Shown piece by piece: positions 60,336-64,000 of a DNA stretch of 64,000 nt (position 1 is its first letter; each line of letters starts with the position of its first letter). Location: the NCBI RefSeq assembly GCF_037392515.1, contig NC_090291.1, positions 18,317,501 to 18,381,500 on the forward strand, given 5' to 3'. The translations under genes and the position numbers were made by a program. The notes below the pieces were generated by a model. The model saw only the letters and a list, made by a program, of their open reading frames with translations, was not told where the DNA came from and made no database searches. Source of the DNA: Haliotis asinina (Eukaryota; Mollusca; Gastropoda; Lepetellida; Haliotidae).

Positions 60336-61449
60336 TTCATACAGCATGTGATTGTGATCTTTGGGCTGTCACCTCTTTAAATGTAACATCTTCTTATTAT
60401 TTTCTCAGGAATATCACAGACTCTAACTGCGATAGACGGAATGTGAGTACGGTCCGTCATCTGTCGCATCACTCGATTGTGATCCTTGTACCGTCCCAGT
60501 CCACTCCACGGTGCGTCTGTTAGCCTTAGAGTGCGAATATGATCCATGGGCTGTCACATGATCTCTTTGCGATCCTTGGCCAGTCACAAACGTCTTCATC
60601 AGTTAGGAATGGCTTCCTTAACTTTCTGCTGAAACGGCGTCGAGCCCAAGTAACTCCCCATTTACATTCACATAGATGTTACGACATAACGGGCACGGGT
60701 AATTTAACAGCATAAAGATAAACACGTGGTGAATTATGTATTGACGTTTCTCATAAGGTTTATTGTATGTCAAAACAGAGAACCTCAACTGACTGCATGC
60801 GACATGTGCAAACCTTGTATTTTCTCACTAAAATGATAACAAAGACAGCAGTTCATTCGTGCAAGTGATAAATTACCTTAATATCGGTAACAGTATTTTC
60901 AAAGCCGAATCTCTCCTACACGGTAATCCCGAAAACAAAGTAATCTCAATATTGATCTGTATTCGATGAATTTTGATGTGTCAATCTGGACCTTTATTGA
61001 GGTGAGACATATCGTTTTATTAAAATCATAATTATTATATTGTTTGTGGTGTCACGTACTTGTAAATATGTGATTATATTTTGCAGTGATATGACCCTGT
61101 ATAAACAGATTCGTGGGGTGATTTATATTTACCACATAAGATTATTGCATGTAACGCTGGTCGTTTGTTGATATGTTGGTGTTTTCTTGTATTCTTTTAC
61201 TGTTTTCACTGTTACCACATACACCAAGAAGAGTAATAAAATCATTTGTTTCAATGACAGCAGTTTTCAAGGTTTTAGTGTCCACACATAACTTTCTGGT
61301 AAGAAGATATTTGTTGCCAAGTCAGTCGTTAAACACTGGATGTAGCTACACGTTTCAAGTGATTTTTTCACTTGACTTTGGTTTTGAATATCATATGCTG
61401 CATATTTTGATACTCATGCATTTATGACTACACTTAGCGACGAATGAGT
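60336..61449. other. Gene-free stretch
   Basis: The start (to about 60600) retains distant echoes of the 30-bp unit (GATCCTTG..CTGTCAC, GGGCTGTCACATGATCTC). Nothing else was seen. Confidence 0.4.
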
Positions 61450-61535
61450 TGCGCTGGGGTAGCCCAGTGGTTGAAAGGTCCACCCATCACGCCGAAGACC
61501 TTTTTGGATTCCCACATGGGCAAAATGCGAAGACC
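61450..61535 (+). repeat. SINE family 2 head, truncated
   Basis: GCTGGGGTAGCCCAGTGGTT, GAAAGGTCCACCCATCACGC, CGAAGACCTTTTTGGATTCC, CACATGGGC follow the family head; the remainder is missing. Confidence 0.8.
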
Positions 61536-62060
61536 TTTGCAAAAGAATATCAAGCTGTATCAAAACAGGCATACCCAGGCCATTAATACACTGAGAGAAA
61601 AAATAAGGCAACGCCGCTTCAGGGCAGTGTTCCTTTATTTGTTTTTTCAGATTTCCTCCCACGGTGATAATCAAAGCTGGTGGTGAAAAGTGGAAAGTAT
61701 TAAAAAAAACACTTGAATATATCCCTGTCTTTTATTTGTTTCCCTTAGTATGTGTTCTGGTGTCTGAAGGTAGCTGTTGCAGAGGAAGCCAGGCCAGGCA
61801 GCATTTTGACACCTTTCAACGTCGGCTCCTCGTGACCATAACAGCTTTTCCGTACGTTTCACAAATTCACTGTTGGAACCCACGGAATATACTGTTCCGT
61901 ACCTTCCTATCGTTACTGTGACAACAAAAACAACGTTTCATGAAATTCTGTTTCGGTAAATATCGAAACTGAATATTTCAAAACGTGGTTCTTATGTTAG
62001 ATGACACAATGTCACGCTTTTAGACAATAGTTCGATCTGTAATATGCATGTATATGTAAG

Positions 62061-62333
62061 TGAGTGAGTGAGTGAGTTTAGTTTTACGTCGCACTTAGCA
62101 ATATTCCAGCTATATGGCGACGGTCTGTAAATAATCGAGTCTGGACCAGACAGTCCAGTGATCAACAACATGAGCATCGATCTGCGCAATGGGGAACCGA
62201 TGACATGTGTCAACCAAGTCAGCTAGTCTGACCACCCGATCCCGTTAGTCGCCTCTTACGACAAGCATAGTTACCTTTTATGGCAAGCATGGGTTGCTGA
62301 GGGCCTATTCTACCCCGGGACCTTCACGGGTCA
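62061..62333 (-). repeat. SINE family 1, full-length-like, with 10-bp target duplication
   Basis: The tail (GTGA)n is at the left, and the head GACCCGTGAAGGTCCCGGGG (complement) at the right. It is flanked by TATATGTAAG at 62051-62060 and 62334-62343. Very well conserved and close to the copies at 17.4 and 49.2 kb. Confidence 0.95.
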
Positions 62334-62343
62334 TATATGTAAG

Positions 62344-63064
62344 TACATATATGCATCAGTGTTTTATTGTATCAATAGGAAGCTAAATCAAGTGCATAAG
62401 TCGGAATATATATGAGTATGCCTTACGACTGCTTGAAATCGATAATTGAAACTTCGAGGCAAACACCGTCCAGAGATAACAGATAACCCTTGCCTAGTTT
62501 ACTAAACTGGCTGCAATCACAAGTTGCGTTGTAGGATGTTCTTGAGGACATTTCGATGGGACATAACTCTATAGGGTTCGCGTGAAATGGAGGACAGTGT
62601 AAAATGTTTTGTGCGATGAAAAGTTCGCTCGGTAGAGAGTCGATTTCAAGCAACGTTGCCTTAATTCATCCGAACTTTTTCATTTCATATTGTAATCTTA
62701 ATGCGTATATTTTCGGAATAAAACCTTTTGTAGCTTCGCTAGGGGTTGAAAGGTAGTGTTATTAAGAGAAATCCAAGAATGTTTTGAGGGAAGTGTGTCG
62801 TGAAAGTGTGCTCCTAAAACATGTACAAGAACGGAATTGTCCCAGAAAGGTATTGAAAAAGTCAAATGCATTCATTTCATGTATAAATCACCGATAACCC
62901 CCGTATGCCGACAGAACTACTGTCACAAACAAAACTCCAACAAGAATGAACAAGAAATGTGTACATAAAGTATCACATCTGCGATTTTGTCGACAACTGT
63001 CTGTGACATTAATCTTTCAGCTTTGTTAAATGTCTTGTAGGCATTACAGTCAAGTTACCTCTTC
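62344..63064. other. Gene-free stretch
   Basis: Short open frames only. No repeat or gene recognised. Confidence 0.4.
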
Positions 63065-63072
63065 AGCTGTGT

Positions 63073-63316
63073 GACCCGTAAAGGTCCGGGGTAGAATAGG
63101 TCTTCAGCAACCAATGTAAGAGGCGACTAATGGGATCGGGTGGTCAGGCTCGCTGACTTGGTTGACACATGTCATCGGTTCCCAATAGCGCAGATCGATG
63201 CTCACTGTTGTTGGTCACTGGATTGTCTGGTTCAGACTCGATTATTTACAGATCGCCTCCATAGAGCTGGAATATTGCTGGGTGCGGCGTAAAACTAAAC
63301 TCACTCACTTACTAAT
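63073..63316 (+). repeat. SINE family 1, with short target duplication
   Basis: Starts GACCCGTAAAGGTCCGGGGT and ends GCGGCGTAAAACTAAACTCA with a TCACTCACTTACTAAT tail. The 7-base phrase GCTGTGT is at 63066-63072 and 63317-63323 and may be the target duplication. About 40 bases are missing near the head compared with the copy at 62.1 kb. Confidence 0.9.
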
Positions 63317-63929
63317 GCTGTGTTCGGCAATTTGTAACAACAGTGAATGAGAGACACGGAAAGTTGTTACTGGGCCTATTCCGAGTGATTCTAATGGTGT
63401 ACGGATGTGAAGTATGGAACAAATTGCACCGAAAGCGCATCCAAAATTCATCTCTTGACCACAGGACAAGTGAGTGGACACTTATTAGTGGGCTTGCCTA
63501 TACTTCATTTGTCCAAAATACGATTGGTAGATTTTCTTACCTATCAATATAAAATTCACTGGCCACCAGCTCCCGGTTATTAAAAACCCGATTATCTTTT
63601 AACCAGCCGTTAAGTACATTTAACCGACTGTTAACTATTAACAGGGAGTTATCTTGTTCCAAACTCTTACCCTTTAACAGGTTGTGAACGTGACGTTACG
63701 TTAACACACCTAAGGACCGCCGCTAACTTTTTAACACTGTGGTTAACTCGGGAAATGGCGTTCATGGTTAACTCTGCTTTCATAATGCCAGTTTAGCAAA
63801 GAAAGGATTCAGTGTACCATGGGCTGAACTTACATACTGGGAATTGTTCTGGCGAAGAGTTACACATGGAACTGAAACTTTGCACATCAAAGGAACAAAT
63901 TACACGTGTTACAAGTACTTGCTCTGTGG

Positions 63930-64000
63930 GCGAGTTGGCAAAAGTGCCAAACTAGTGATCAAGGCTGAGGTATCGGGATCCACCCCACCTGTGACCGGGT
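63930..64000 (+). repeat. SINE family 4 head, cut by the window end
   Basis: GTGGGCGAGTTGGCAAAAGT, GCCAAACTAGTGATCAAGGC, TGAGGTATCGGGATCCACCC, CACCTGTGACCGGGT matches the complement of 47580-47702. The body presumably continues beyond the window. Confidence 0.85.

Noticed and set aside
59964-60380. 138-codon plus-strand frame
   Set aside because: It is produced by the 30-bp minisatellite; no start context, domain or splice support.
1-64000. Retroviral, LTR, Polinton or other capsid-bearing elements, CRISPR arrays
   Set aside because: No protein motifs, terminal repeats of that kind or regularly spaced palindromic repeats with unique spacers were found; the tandem arrays here have no unique spacers.

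Overview
The window looks like nuclear DNA of a marine gastropod, probably an abalone (Haliotis). The reasons are AT-rich intron-bearing genes with GT-AG sites, many copies of a short SINE ending in a (TCAC)n tail of the kind I associate with abalone, and an expanded TRIM-type gene family. The species is an inference from repeat style; no search was run. No rRNA genes, CRISPR arrays, bacterial operons, or retroviral or other capsid-bearing elements were seen.

Two host gene families account for the coding content. The first is a pair of same-strand paralogues, each with five coding exons: gene 1 at 14414-26146 (296 aa) and gene 2 at 48396-58111 (327 aa). Each encodes a signal peptide, one CUB domain split over two exons, one LDL-receptor class A module, a transmembrane helix and a short cytoplasmic tail. 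Intron phases are identical (1,1,1,0) and every junction keeps the frame. The tails differ: gene 1 is Ser-rich and ends in a PDZ-ligand-like SSV, while gene 2 is Pro/Tyr/Gln-rich with two PPxY motifs. The second family is a duplicated RING/B-box/coiled-coil/NHL (TRIM-like) gene inside a 5.5 kb segmental duplication (about 28.48-33.99 kb and 39.20-44.88 kb). Copy A still reads as a 421-aa RING-B-box-coiled-coil protein but has lost its propeller frame through an internal deletion. Copy B keeps most of the propeller but carries two nonsense codons and a lost RING cysteine. A third RING scrap lies at 41.85 kb.

Layout: 1-3.2 kb is a 1.17 kb direct duplication; 3.2-14.4 kb is mostly featureless with minisatellites; 14.4-26.1 kb is gene 1, with SINEs in its introns; 26-31.6 kb is repeats and duplication flank; 31.7-33.9 kb is TRIM copy A; 34.1-35.7 kb is a local tandem duplication; 37.6-38.5 kb is a LINE scrap holding a 556 bp mariner deletion derivative; 39.2-44.9 kb is TRIM copy B; 45.24-46.53 kb is an apparently complete Tc1 transposon with intact transposase, inverted repeats and TA duplications; 46.6-47.7 kb is a Tc1 relic and a long tRNA-headed SINE; 48.4-58.1 kb is gene 2, whose introns hold nested and clustered SINEs; 58.2-60.3 kb is a higher-order satellite-like array and a 30-bp minisatellite; 60.3-64 kb is mostly repeats.

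The strongest items for follow-up are the CUB-LDLa-TM pair with divergent tail motifs, a near-perfect 22-bp hairpin just upstream of gene 2, the complementary decay of the TRIM copies, the intact Tc1 copy with a paralogous empty site at 51.28 kb, and a 13-bp-flanked palindromic insertion present in only one segmental copy.
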